A DNA stretch of 64,000 bases from Parapristionchus giblindavisi (lineage: Eukaryota > Nematoda > Chromadorea > Rhabditida > Diplogasteridae), in NCBI GenBank assembly GCA_943737045.1, contig CALSFV010000467.1, forward strand, positions 1 through 64,000, given 5' to 3'. Positions 1-8,856 of the stretch are shown piece by piece. The notes below the pieces were generated by a model that was given only the letters and a program-made list of their open reading frames with translations, was not told where the DNA came from and did no database searches. The position numbers and the translations under genes were made by a program. How positions within the stretch are numbered: position 1 is the first letter of the stretch; each line of letters begins with the position of its first letter.

Positions 1-175
1 ATCGCTTTCGCCAATTACCATAATATAAAAAATTTTCAACATGCTTATCGTGGCGGAACTCAGTCATGCCAACTCAAGGGTCTTCTTCTTTAAGTATTGA
101 AAAGGAAAAAAAAATTATTGATTTTATAAAATACACTTGTTTATTTAGAGTAGCCACAATGAAGTTCAATGTTTA

Positions 176-198
176 AAGAGAGAGAGAGAGAGAGAGAG
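176..198. repeat. (GA)n microsatellite
   Basis: An uninterrupted run of GA dinucleotides. No gene is visible in 1-790; that stretch is AT-rich with this run and the CT run further on. Confidence 0.9.
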
Positions 199-454
199 TC
201 CAAGCGAGATAGTACGTAGATTAGAGAGAACGCGACGAGGATGAGGATGGAAAGGGGGTTGATCGAGAGAATGCTTCTGCGTTTCACCAGCCAGTAGCTG
301 GGCAATTATAAAAGTATATTTTACAAGGACAATATAGTCTAGAAAATCAAAGTTTGCCTTACGATAGTTGATACGTTTACACACAAAAAGTGTTAAATGT
401 AACATTTTATAGGTCTTAAGTGTAGTGGGTTACAATTTTTTTCTCTGCGTGTCT

Positions 455-458
<4 letters not shown>

Positions 459-492
<34 letters not shown>
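459..492. repeat. (CT)n microsatellite
   Basis: An uninterrupted run of CT dinucleotides, the complement of the GA run about 260 bases upstream. The open frame between the two runs is low complexity and not treated as a gene. Confidence 0.9.
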
Positions 493-494
<2 letters not shown>

Positions 495-794
495 ATCTAC
501 GTACACTTAGGTATAAGAGAAAAAACATATGATGAAAATTTAGTACGCAAATCATCAATACATGAAAATCATTACGTATTGAAAAGTAAAAAGGTATTGT
601 TTAGAAAATTTTGCCGTACGATAGTTGATGGTTGGGACATTGAATGAGGGGACGAAGGAAAAGGATAAATAGAAGAGAACAAATGAGTGGTCGGAAGAAG
701 CAAATAGAGAAGTCAAACATTCATTTGAAGAAACCCTCTCTCATCTTCATTCATACTCTTCTTCACGTTCTATGATAATTCGGCACTAGGTCGA

Positions 795-860
795 ATGATA
801 ACCGTTGAATAAGAACCGACTGGATGATAACCGGAAGCTACCGGATGAGAACTGAGCGTG
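795..860 (-). repeat. Diverged units of the 15-bp minisatellite, opposite orientation
   Basis: Three or four degenerate units of the type gtcgaatgataacc. They are the reverse complement of the minisatellite that begins near 1,135. Similar units recur near 38,150-38,210. Confidence 0.5.
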
Positions 861-1134
861 TGAGAATCCACGAAATAAAAAGCCGGCGCCAAAATAAAAA
901 AAATGTTCTAAAAATGTAAGTTGTTAAATCGATGAGCTTTGATAAAGTAAGCCGGCGCCTGCGTCCTGGCGCCTGGGCGACCATTTGGTGTTTATTTTAT
1001 CAATGATCGATGGATTTGATAACTTTTGAACAATTTTTTCATAAAATGACCGCTTAGTTCTCATCCGATACATGTTAAAATGTCAGACTAATCTACTCGT
1101 GGTCAGTGCAAAATTTGGCATAAGATGGCCGCTG

Positions 1135-1310
1135 AGTTCTCGTCCGACACGTTCTCATTCAGCGGGTTCTCGTCCGGTCGGTTCTCATTCAGCGGGTTCT
1201 CATCCGGTCGGTTCTCATTCAGTGGGTTCTCATTCAGCGGGTTCTCATCCGGTCGGATCTCGTCCAATAGATTTTCATTCGGTCGGTTCTCATCAGGCAG
1301 CTTCCGGCAC
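1135..1310 (+). repeat. 15-bp minisatellite
   Basis: About eleven units close to GGTTCTCATTCAGCG or GGTTCTCATCCGGTCG lie head to tail. All three forward frames stay open across the array because 15 is divisible by three. This produces Ser/Gly/Phe-rich or Ser/His/Pro-rich open frames on both strands that are not genes. Confidence 0.8.
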
Positions 1311-1788
1311 AACGTGTTCTTCCTATCCTTCATTGCGATTTCTCCACTCTGTCCACGACTTTCTCTCACTGTTCTTTGCATTCGAGACAGTGTGGCTAGT
1401 GGGGAGTGGTCACAATTTGTTAGCACCTGGTGGAACTAAGTACATCTGTACTCAGGTACGGTAGAGGGTTACTGTAGCCTCTACTTGGTTACTGAAGACT
1501 ATTGTATGGTTACTGTACATTGTTATTCGTTGACTACAGGGACCTATGCCCAATTCAATCGATGACTTTTGGTGGATGTGCATGAAAGAGAAAGTATCCA
1601 TCATTCTGATGCTCTGTAACTTCAAGGAAGGATGTCAGTAGACTAAAGCGATTAATCAATCAATAATATCGATTTTTCAGCCGATCTTGAAAAGTGTAGT
1701 CACTATTTCCCTGAGAAATAAAATGAGAAGGCCACCTATGGTGAAATCACTGTGAGTGATCTTTGATCTTTTATCTCTGTGCTTTTAG

Positions 1789-1911
1789 GTGACACGCACT
1801 GAGAAGATCGATGATATCGAGATCGACGACACTGATTTCACGGTCTTGGAGCTGAAGCAGTGCATTTCGTGCATTTCAGATCAAAAATTGATGAATATTT
1901 TCTTTCACAGG
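1789..1911 (+). CDS. Possible isolated exon, unrecognised
   Basis: After a pyrimidine-rich acceptor (gcttttag) a frame runs open for about 40 codons (VTRTEKIDDIEIDDTDF and so on). It contains TVLELK, which faintly recalls the beta2-alpha1 stretch of ubiquitin-like folds such as Elongin B. A candidate upstream exon at 1,681-1,751 does not join in phase without a stop codon. The downstream end runs into the foldback element at 1,915. This may be a decayed gene or chance. Confidence 0.2.
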
Positions 1912-2028
1912 GGAATGGTCTCAATTCGGCCTGACCTTATGATATGTCAATAGTGTGACTAAAATGAGTTATATATGCTGATCGCAAAACCGTGTTTAGA
2001 CAGTGCCTAATCGACCTGAGCTCCGAGA

Positions 2029-2148
2029 CACAGTATTCTGGTCTAAGCCATTTTTCTTCGAAAGCAAGACAAAGGAGAGACCATTGTATTCGAGAGAGTT
2101 TGTATGTTGAGCGGTCGTTCTTGCTTTGAAAGTCATGAGAACGCTGTG
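2029..2148 (+). mobile_element. 120-bp MITE, copy 1, with 4-bp target duplication
   Basis: It has imperfect terminal inverted repeats CACAGTATTCT and AGAACGCTGTG and is flanked by GAGA on both sides. The opposite foldback arm holds the uninterrupted site (cgagaaaatc), so this is a genuine insertion. The same 120-bp sequence occurs at 4,749, 5,923 and 40,415. A 4-bp duplication with CAC-starting ends is reported for Chapaev-type (CMC) transposons; that assignment is inference. Confidence 0.8.
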
Positions 2149-2340
2149 GAGAAAATCGATATTGACATTTGGCTTTCTGGGCTGATTCGAAAGTTTATCC
2201 TGTCTCCTACACTAAAATACCGATGGGTGCCTTAACTCATCTATCAACTATCGAGACAACGACCTACTTTCCTATTTTCTTTTCTGATTTTCATAATAAC
2301 AGCAAAATATTTCAAAGAAAAAAATCAGCAAAAGAAAATT

Positions 2341-2411
2341 GATTCAAAGGGGATCGAACCCGTGACAATCAAAAGTGAACGTGGACACCTTATCCACTAC
2401 ACTACGGAAGT
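2341..2411 (-). tRNA. tRNA-like sequence (pseudo-tRNA) at foldback apex
   Basis: The reverse strand shows an A-box-like stretch (tagtgtagtgg) and a B-box-like stretch (gggttcgatcccc) at tRNA spacing. The acceptor strands pair poorly and the anticodon stem is not convincing, so I read it as a tRNA-derived pseudogene rather than a working tRNA. Confidence 0.45.
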
Positions 2412-2726
2412 CGTTGTCTGAATGGCTGATAGATGAGCTAATGAACCCATTGGGATAGTTTTGTGTAGGAGACCATGCGAACTTTCGAATCGACCAGCCA
2501 GCCAAGAAAGGCAAATTTCAAGATCGATTTTCTCGAAGCTCAGCTCGATTAGGCACGGCCTAAAAACGGATTTGCGATCGGCATATATAACTAATTTTAG
2601 TCACACTATTGGCATATCATAAGGTCAGGCCGAATTGAGACCATTCCCTTGTCAGCAAGGACGCCACACATAAGATCAAGCATTTTGTTACTGTATGGTC
2701 TGTAACTGTTGTGTGCTACGTGGCGT

Positions 2727-2822
2727 GGCTTGTGTATACTGCGTAGGCAGTAACTATTGAGTGTATACTGCCAGAGGGCGGTAACTGCTGAGTGTATACT
2801 GCCAGAGGGCAGTAACTATCGA
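2727..2822 (+). repeat. Short tandem repeat, about 32-bp unit
   Basis: Three imperfect copies of a unit containing gtgtatactgccagagggc followed by gtaact. No gene is seen between 2,650 and 3,180. Confidence 0.65.
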
Positions 2823-3180
2823 TTCTTTTTCACTTGGTACGCCGAAGGCTCTGCCCAAATTTTGATTTGGTGCTAAGTAAGGATGCCTGGAGAAGGATCA
2901 GTGGAACCATCTCATGTCGCTACTGATCCTGTGATCCACCGCTTATTTGACATCGATAAAGTGATTAAATATTTAAAAAAATGTAACACGTGACTTTGGA
3001 TACTTGTTTTCAAAAATCAATACCCAACATCAAAATGCAACATGATTTGAAATCAGGACTTTAGGATAATTTCTTTCAAAGAATTGGCCAATTCAGTCAA
3101 TTTTGAATATGATGATCGTGTTCATTGTTGAAATAAATTATATTTCATTTGAATATGTTTACAAGTCAAATTACATAATC

Positions 3181-3196
3181 GTTTATCATATAAAAG
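3181..3196 (+). promoter_or_regulatory. Candidate core promoter of the MSP gene (GATA site and TATA-like box)
   Basis: A reverse-strand GATA core (ttatcata) lies directly next to a TATA-like atataaaag, ending about 35 bases before the MSP start codon. Short leaders and GATA-type sites are known for nematode msp genes. The assignment here is by position only. Confidence 0.45.
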
Positions 3197-3230
3197 CCAT
3201 GCCAATCGGTCGACCTTCACATTTCTCGTC

Positions 3231-3743
3231 ATGGCTGAGTCAGTACCTCCCGGAGATATCGCCACTCAACCCGGCAGCAAGATTGTCTTCAACGCTCCTT
3301 ATGATGACAAGCACACCTACCACATTAAGGTTAGTCTTTAGGTTAAAGGTTTTAAGATCTTAAAGTTCTTTACCAACCCTAATATACTCATCTTCAGGTA
3401 ACCAACTCCTCTGCTCGACGTATCGGATGGGCCTTCAAGACCACCAACATGAAGAGACTCGGCGTCGACCCCGGATCAGGAGTTCTCGACCCCAAGGAGA
3501 ACGCCCTTATCGCCGTCTCCTGCGACGCCTTCGCTTACGGACAGGAGGTACGATATTTTTGGATACTGTAGTTTTCATCGACAAACTGCATTCATACATT
3601 CCGTTCAGGACACCAACAACGACCGTATCACCATCGAGTGGACCAACACCCCTGATGGAGCCGCCAAGCAATTCCGTCGTGAATGGTTCCAGGGAGACGG
3701 TATGGTCCGCAGAAAGAACCTCCCCATCGAGTATAATCCTTAA
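3231..3743 (+). CDS. msp: Major sperm protein (MSP), three exons
   Basis: MSP is the abundant small protein of nematode sperm. It polymerises without nucleotides into the filaments that drive amoeboid crawling, and when released it also signals oocyte maturation. Exons are 3,231-3,329, 3,398-3,547 and 3,609-3,743. Introns of 68 and 61 bp have gt...ag ends and fall between codons. The product is 127 residues, the standard MSP length, an all-beta immunoglobulin-like fold without a signal peptide. The start [10 protein letters not shown] and the end KNLPIEYNP match the family closely; [15 protein letters not shown] precedes the terminus. All exons are open and in phase, so the gene looks functional. 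The start is the only ATG giving the canonical N-terminus. Odd point: many nematodes have msp genes in clusters, but no second copy is in this window. Confidence 0.97.
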
Positions 3744-3916
3744 AAAGTTTAAAAAACGTTAAAGCTATACGATTATCACATTTGTTACACATGCAGTATG
3801 AACGATCGATAATTTATCAATAATCAAAATGGGATGCTTTTCGCAACTTAATGAAATGAATGGCCTCTTTTTACTTCGTTCAATGATCATTGAATATTCC
3901 GATGCGTGCACCATAT

Positions 3917-3999
3917 AGCACGATGGCCTAGTGGTTAAGGCGTTGGACTTAAGTTCCAATGGGCGTAGGCCCTCGTGGGTTCGAACCCCACTCGTGCTA
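3917..3999 (+). tRNA. tRNA-Leu(UAA)
   Basis: An 83-nt class II tRNA. The acceptor agcacga pairs fully with tcgtgct, with discriminator A. The anticodon stem ttgga/tccaa encloses loop cttaagt, so the anticodon is TAA. The long variable arm (gggc/gccc) typical of leucine tRNAs and a perfect T arm (gtggg/cccac with loop ttcgaac) are present. It differs from the two reverse-strand copies at two positions, in the D arm and the variable loop. Confidence 0.93.
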
Positions 4000-4028
4000 G
4001 AATCTTTTGCCAATTATGGTTCAATATA

Positions 4029-5018
4029 CAGGGTGTCCAAAATGTACTGTGTCCAAAATGTACTACACGAATTAATTTTTTTAAACCATCATAAACAGTT
4101 CAAACGGGGAACAGTATTTCTCAATGTCCATAAGAACACAACAATGAAGGATCACTCGATCTGGCCTCCATTGGCCGCGATGACGCCTTTGAGACGATGA
4201 GGGGCATAGATGAACGGGAGGATGTTGTTTTTCTCGAATGTCTTTTTCGAAGGCCTTCTTGAGGGAATCTCGGTTCTTATGAGCAGAACTCCCTCTCCAT
4301 TACTGCTTAGACGCTGAAATCCAGTGGTTCAGGTCGGAGGAGTTGTAGAGCCTTTATGGAGTTTTGATGAAGTCGGACACATGGGCGCGTCACCGTGCCT
4401 GGCTCACTTATGTAATCTGAATGAGTAGGCGCTGAATGTTGCTACAAATTCCAGTGAATCCCATTGAAGTGGGAACGGGACCAGGGGAGAAGAGCCTCTC
4501 GAAAATCGTGCTGACGAAGTACACATTATTGGTCTTGACCACATGATCCACGAATGCAAGAGGAGTTTTGCCAGTCAAGCACACTCCAGCCAAAATAGTC
4601 ACTGATTGGGAGTGGACAATGCGAGAGATGGTTTTCCTCTGGCATACGCTTGCTGAGGTGGCTGGGCTATGATCCTCGTGTTCAGGTTGCGTAACGAGAA
4701 GTCCTTGGAAAAGGCATTAGAGAAAATCGAAACCGCCTACCTGCGGTCCACAGCGTTCTCATGACTTTCAAAGCAAGAACGACCGCTCAACATACAAACT
4801 CTCTCGAATACAATGGTCTCTCCTTTGTCTTGCTTTGGAAGAAAAATGGCTTGGACCAGAATACTGTGGGTCCTTCATCGACTAGGTCCCTCATCGTCTC
4901 AGAGGCGTCATCGCGGCCACTGGAGGCCAGCGATCGTTCATTGTTATGTTCCTATGGACGGTGATGAAAAACTGTGCCCCGTTGGAAGTGTCTATGATGG
5001 TACTTTTTAGACACACTG
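4029..5018 (-). mobile_element. Degenerate Tc1/mariner-superfamily transposon with duplicated 3' end
   Basis: The ends read CAGGGTGTCCAAAATG on the left and, reverse-complemented, CAGTGTGTCTAAAAAG on the right, each flanked by TA as in this superfamily. Reverse-strand transposase remnants are visible. One piece contains TGKTPLAFVD (4,408-4,602). Another shows an SSDLN block, equivalent to the catalytic PDLNP region, followed by HKNRDSLKKAFEKD. The C-terminus reads HRLKGVIAANGGQIE. Frameshifts and stops separate them, so it is dead. The right end again codes a version of that C-terminus (HRLRGVIAATGGQ), so both termini derive from the 3' end. A 120-bp MITE sits at 4,749-4,868. Confidence 0.72.
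4749..4868 (-). mobile_element. 120-bp MITE, copy 2, with 4-bp target duplication
   Basis: The ends are CACAGCGTTCT and AGAATACTGTG, flanked on both sides by GGTC. It lies in reverse orientation to copy 1, has the same length, and is inserted in the mariner-type relic. Being internal to the 1,174-bp duplication, it has an identical sister at 5,923. Confidence 0.8.
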
Positions 5019-5047
5019 TAAATTGAACCATTTCCTGCAAAACATTC

Positions 5048-5130
5048 TAGCACGAGTGGGGTTCGAACCCACGAGGGCTTACGCCCATTGGAACTTAAGT
5101 CCAACGCCTTAACCACTCGGCCATCGTGCT
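5048..5130 (-). tRNA. tRNA-Leu(UAA), reverse strand, duplication copy 1
   Basis: The reverse complement folds as the tRNA at 3,917, with the same 7-bp acceptor, TAA anticodon, long variable arm and perfect T stem. The D arm has the usual ggccgagtgg. It forms an inverted pair with the gene at 3,917. Confidence 0.93.
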
Positions 5131-5922
5131 ATATGGCAGACGCATGTTCGTATGGTCAGTGAAAAATACTGTACCACGTTTACATTCTTTATGATGGTAT
5201 TTGAGGAAAATACATGGATTTTTTCGCGTAACAGTGCTTTTTAACAGTCTGAATATGTAACTAGAATTAACAAGAAAATCCCACTAGAAATCTACTTGCC
5301 ATGATCTTCTGTTCTTCGAGAATTTTGATAATGAAATTCACCAATTGGCCGCGATGACGCCTTTGAGACGATGAGGGGCATAGATGAACGGGAGGATGTT
5401 GTTTTTCTCGAATGTCTTTTTCGAAGGCCTTCTTGAGGGAATCTCGGTTCTTATGAGCAGAACTCCCTCTCCATTACTGCTTAGACGCTGAAATCCAGTG
5501 GTTCAGGTCGGAGGAGTTGTAGAGCCTTTATGGAGTTTTGATGAAGTCGGACACATGGGCGCGTCACCGTGCCTGGCTCACTTATGTAATCTGAATGAGT
5601 AGGCGCTGAATGTTGCTACAAATTCCAGTGAATCCCATTGAAGTGGGAACGGGACCAGGGGAGAAGAGCCTCTCGAAAATCGTGCTGACGAAGTACACAT
5701 TATTGGTCTTGACCACATGATCCACGAATGCAAGAGGAGTTTTGCCAGTCAAGCACACTCCAGCCAAAATAGTCACTGATTGGGAGTGGACAATGCGAGA
5801 GATGGTTTTCCTCTGGCATACGCTTGCTGAGGTGGCTGGGCTATGATCCTCGTGTTCAGGTTGCGTAACGAGAAGTCCTTGGAAAAGGCATTAGAGAAAA
5901 TCGAAACCGCCTACCTGCGGTC

Positions 5923-6042
5923 CACAGCGTTCTCATGACTTTCAAAGCAAGAACGACCGCTCAACATACAAACTCTCTCGAATACAATGGTCTCTCCTTT
6001 GTCTTGCTTTGGAAGAAAAATGGCTTGGACCAGAATACTGTG
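5923..6042 (-). mobile_element. 120-bp MITE, copy 3
   Basis: The identical partner of the copy at 4,749, present through the 1,174-bp tandem duplication and not an independent insertion. Confidence 0.8.
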
Positions 6043-6221
6043 GGTCCTTCATCGACTAGGTCCCTCATCGTCTCAGAGGCGTCATCGCGGCCACTGGAGG
6101 CCAGCGATCGTTCATTGTTATGTTCCTATGGACGGTGATGAAAAACTGTGCCCCGTTGGAAGTGTCTATGATGGTACTTTTTAGACACACTGTAAATTGA
6201 ACCATTTCCTGCAAAACATTC

Positions 6222-6304
6222 TAGCACGAGTGGGGTTCGAACCCACGAGGGCTTACGCCCATTGGAACTTAAGTCCAACGCCTTAACCACTCGGCCATCG
6301 TGCT
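6222..6304 (-). tRNA. tRNA-Leu(UAA), reverse strand, duplication copy 2
   Basis: Identical to the tRNA gene at 5,048-5,130 and exactly 1,174 bases downstream. Anticodon TAA, intact cloverleaf. Confidence 0.92.
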
Positions 6305-6520
6305 ATATGGCAGACGCATGTTCGTATGGTCAGTGAAAAATACTGTACCACGTTTACATTCTTTATGATGGTATTTGAGGAAAATACATGGATTTTTTCG
6401 CGTAACAGTGCTTTTTAACAGTCTGAATATGTAACTAGAATTAACAAGAAAATCCCACTAGAAATCTACTTGCCATGATCTTCTGTTCTTCGAGAATTTT
6501 GATAATGAAATTCACCAATT

Positions 6521-7160
6521 TGGAGCTCGTTCGATATCAACTCTGCTTTCAGCTCCAATATCGACAACCTTATAGTTAGTGATATTTGTAACGGAGTACC
6601 ATTTGAGTTATAGGATTTCCCTGAATTCAATTAGAGAATCATTTTTTCCAGAATTTTCTGGGGTCGATATTGTCCGTATAATTTTGTCCCATTGAGTATT
6701 TTTTTTGTACTTCGTGAACCAATATCTCGATTATTTATGAATGCAATGGAGATTATTGAAGAAAGATTGAAACATATTCCAAAATGTTTTGAATGACTTG
6801 TCTGGAATTGATCGATGTTCAGCAATCTTGCAAATACTTTACGATGTTCCCTTGGAGTAGATTGCGATTGATATTTGATCTTTGATCCATACCTAAAGAT
6901 CCGCTCTCACAATCAGATAGATCCATTAGCAGTTTTGTCTCGGTGAGGTGTTCAAACACAAGAAAAATTAAAGCACCGAAAGTCACCTCGTTTTTTTTTT
7001 TTGTAAAAACACCGAGATTTAATTGCTCATGTTCACATTGTTTTCATGTTCTCCATGAATTAAAGAAGGAGACCCACGAGATTTGGGCTGCGCTATTGAC
7101 ATGAAGAGCGTGGGACATAGGGAGTGCTATTCTGTTCTCTATTAGATTTGAGAGTGTGAG
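6521..7160. other. No gene seen
   Basis: AT-rich sequence with only short accidental frames and a T run near 6,990. No splice-consistent coding sequence or structural RNA was recognised. Confidence 0.5.
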
Positions 7161-7166
7161 AGCGTA

Positions 7167-7236
7167 GCGCATGTGGCTCAGTGGTTAGTAGTCAGCGCTT
7201 GTAGCCGCGCCACGCGGGTTCAATTCCCGTTTGCAA
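7167..7236 (+). tRNA. tRNA-like sequence, probably a pseudogene
   Basis: An A-box-like tggctcagtgg and a B-box-like gggttcaattcc are at tRNA spacing, and the T arm pairs with one G-U. The acceptor strands do not pair and the anticodon stem is irregular, so function is unlikely. Confidence 0.4.
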
Positions 7237-7462
7237 TTTTCCATACATTTGTCCTTCAAATTCAAAAACTCGCGCCTTTCCCTGGTGTATCATGAACTTT
7301 AAGCCCGAATTACGGTATTCCGGGGCATCTAAAATTTTAGAGAAAATTGTTTTTGTATACAAGGTGATCTATAGTTCTGCCTGACCAGTTTAGTCACGAA
7401 AAACTCGTGGGTCCCCTTCTTTAAACATATCCATGAGCCACATAAAATTGTGCAAAAGAAAG

Positions 7463-7534
7463 AGGTCCCGGGGAGATTCGAACTCCCGCTGCTGGATTCA
7501 AAGTCCAAAGTGCTAACCGCTACACTACGGAACC
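7463..7534 (-). tRNA. tRNA-Gln(UUG)
   Basis: The reverse strand forms a 72-nt cloverleaf. The acceptor ggttccg pairs with cgggacc (one G-U), the discriminator is T, and the anticodon stem ttgga/tccag encloses ctttgaa, giving anticodon TTG. The D arm and T arm (B box gagttcgaatc) are canonical. Confidence 0.92.
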
Positions 7535-8019
7535 GATGGTGAAGATAATACAAGTGAGCGTTACAGAGAAGATGGATATGGGATACAACGTTTACTTTCG
7601 CTGCATGAGAGAACAACGAATACTATTATCGAATCAGTGCCTTCAATAAAAGTTTTATCGTATAAGGCTTAAGTGGGCGTAAACGATAATTGACAAGATA
7701 ACTAACAAGTAAAAAATTAAAAAAAGGTAAAATCGATTGAATATTAAATATTAACACAATTTTGAAAAATCTTTTTGTAATAATTATATTGAAATCCTTT
7801 TGATACAATGAGAAATATGATTTTTTTTCAAAGTATGATAAAGCGAAGACTTATCAATAATTTAACGAAACAAAAGTAAACAATTCCATACATACATAAA
7901 ATGCCGAATTTGTACAAACACTGTGAATAAAATCAAATAAATAAATAATACTTTCGGTTTGCGTAACTGAAGTCTAAACCCAAAAGGTGAAATTTCCTAT
8001 GATTATCTTGTGTCTGGTA
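7535..8019. other. No gene seen
   Basis: AT-rich spacer with no coding exon recognised. Just before 8,020 lies a splice-acceptor-like stretch (cttgtgtctggtacag) whose last bases overlap the start of the next element. Confidence 0.5.
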
Positions 8020-8502
8020 CAGGGCTGTGCATTTTCCGTTTTCCGATTTTCCGATTTTCCGAATTTTCCGAGAAAAATCGGAAAATTTTTCCGTCGGAAA
8101 ATTTTCCGAACCTTTAAAATTTTCCGAATTTTAAAGAAAAATAGAAGAAAGTCGATTTTTCGATGATTATGGTGCTTGGGAAATATTCCACTCGTGATAT
8201 TTAATATACAAGTATACGGTAAGTTGCATCAATTGCTCTTCCTTGCTACGAACATTCCCATCCTTGGTTATGACTTATAATTATTTGTTGTTGTATTATG
8301 TTCTTGATCTTGTTCTTTGTTGATGTTGTGATTTTCATGAGTTGACTAAAAGAATAATTTTGTTAAACACGAAAATTTATATATTTTTAGGCAAATTTCG
8401 ATTTTTCCGAAATTTTCCGTATTTTCCGAATTTTCCGAAAAATAATATCGGAAAATTTCCGTGTTCCGAAATTTTCCGAAAACAATTTTCCGCACAGCCC
8501 TG
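8020..8502. mobile_element. hAT-like non-autonomous element rich in TTTTCCGA motifs
   Basis: The termini are CAGGGCTGTGC and GCACAGCCCTG, with many internal repeats of ttttccgaaattt on both strands. A 108-bp relative with the same ends and a clean 8-bp target duplication lies at 62,748. CAGGG ends plus 8-bp duplications are hAT hallmarks. No flanking duplication is visible at this copy, so the site has probably been rearranged. Confidence 0.65.
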
Positions 8503-8504
8503 CT

Positions 8505-8856
8505 CCATTCCAATTAACTCTTCCACCTCATGGATTCGAAGGATTCATAGGTGACTCTCCTTTATCAGCAGAAAAGCATCAAATGCAGGTAGAATCGGGT
8601 GATATGATCGTCGTAGCAACAGATGGTCTATGGGATAATTTATCAGATGAACAATTATTGATTGAATTGAAATCTCTTACAAATGGATCAGATGTTCAAC
8701 AAGTATGTAATTCAATCGCTCTAAGTGCTCGTCGTATCATTTGATGAAACTCATCCATCACCATTCTCTATTAGAGCTCGTCAACATGGATATGATTTCC
8801 CTGGTGGTAAACCTGATGATATTACACTACTATTACTATGTATTATTGATGATTGA
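8505..8856 (+). pseudogene. 3' fragment of a PPTC7-like PP2C-family phosphatase
   Basis: The frame begins PFQLTLPPHGFEGFIGDSP, then reads GDMIVVATDGLWDNLSDEQL, the PP2C metal-binding ATDGLWDN block, then CNSIALSARR. The frame is then lost by a small indel near 8,737 and resumes one frame over as FDETHPSPFSIRARQHGYDF and GGKPDDITLLLL, ending at TGA 8,854. The order and spacing match the C-terminal third of mitochondrial PPTC7-type phosphatases, Mn/Mg-dependent Ser/Thr phosphatases of the matrix. The N-terminal two thirds are absent and the coding stretch starts right at the end of a hAT-like element. With the frameshift, this is best read as a truncated pseudogene. A sequencing error plus missed upstream exons is the alternative. 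Confidence 0.85.

Larger units (their letters stand above)
1915..2650. mobile_element. Foldback (inverted-repeat) element with tRNA-like apex
   Basis: The left arm, about 1,915-2,272, reappears as its reverse complement at about 2,405-2,650. Landmarks shared by both arms include GGAATGGTCTCAATTCGGCC at the outer ends and the block around GTCTCCTACAC near the apex. The arms are collinear apart from scattered substitutions and a 120-bp insertion found only in the left arm. The apex carries a tRNA-like sequence. No transposase coding capacity was seen. Confidence 0.75.
3890..5155. repeat. Palindrome formed by two tRNA-Leu genes around a mariner-type relic
   Basis: The left arm (about 3,890-4,205) and the reverse complement of the right arm (about 4,880-5,155) share, in the same order, the tRNA 5' flank (gcg..ccatat), the tRNA-Leu, a diverged 29-bp spacer beginning ctagaat and ending ggttcaat, and the 3' terminus of a Tc1/mariner-like element. 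The tRNA 3' ends lie 29 bp from the element end on both sides. The arms have diverged at scattered positions. Confidence 0.7.
4170..6517. repeat. Exact tandem duplication, 1,174-bp unit (two copies)
   Basis: Copy 1 is about 4,170-5,343 and copy 2 about 5,344-6,517, offset by 1,174 bases throughout, and I saw no difference between them. Each copy holds most of the mariner-type relic, one 120-bp MITE and one reverse-strand tRNA-Leu gene. The junction falls at a short shared attgg/aatt. Identity this high means a very recent duplication or an assembly error. Confidence 0.88.

Noticed and set aside
1072..1464. Open frames of 104-130 codons on both strands with Ser/Gly/Phe or Asn/Glu repeats
   Set aside because: They are read out of the 15-bp minisatellite, stay open in several frames at once, and lack any non-repetitive domain.
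1681..1911. Two-exon Elongin B-like gene
   Set aside because: The two candidate exons do not join in phase without a stop and the resemblance is limited to a few residues. Only the second exon is listed, at low confidence.
4761..5010. Forward frames (67 and 65 codons) repeated at 5,935 and partly mirrored at 40,247-40,516
   Set aside because: The shared part is the non-coding 120-bp MITE; similarity stops at its terminal repeats.
7167..7236. Functional tRNA
   Set aside because: A and B boxes are present but the acceptor and anticodon stems do not pair. Kept only as a tRNA-like sequence.
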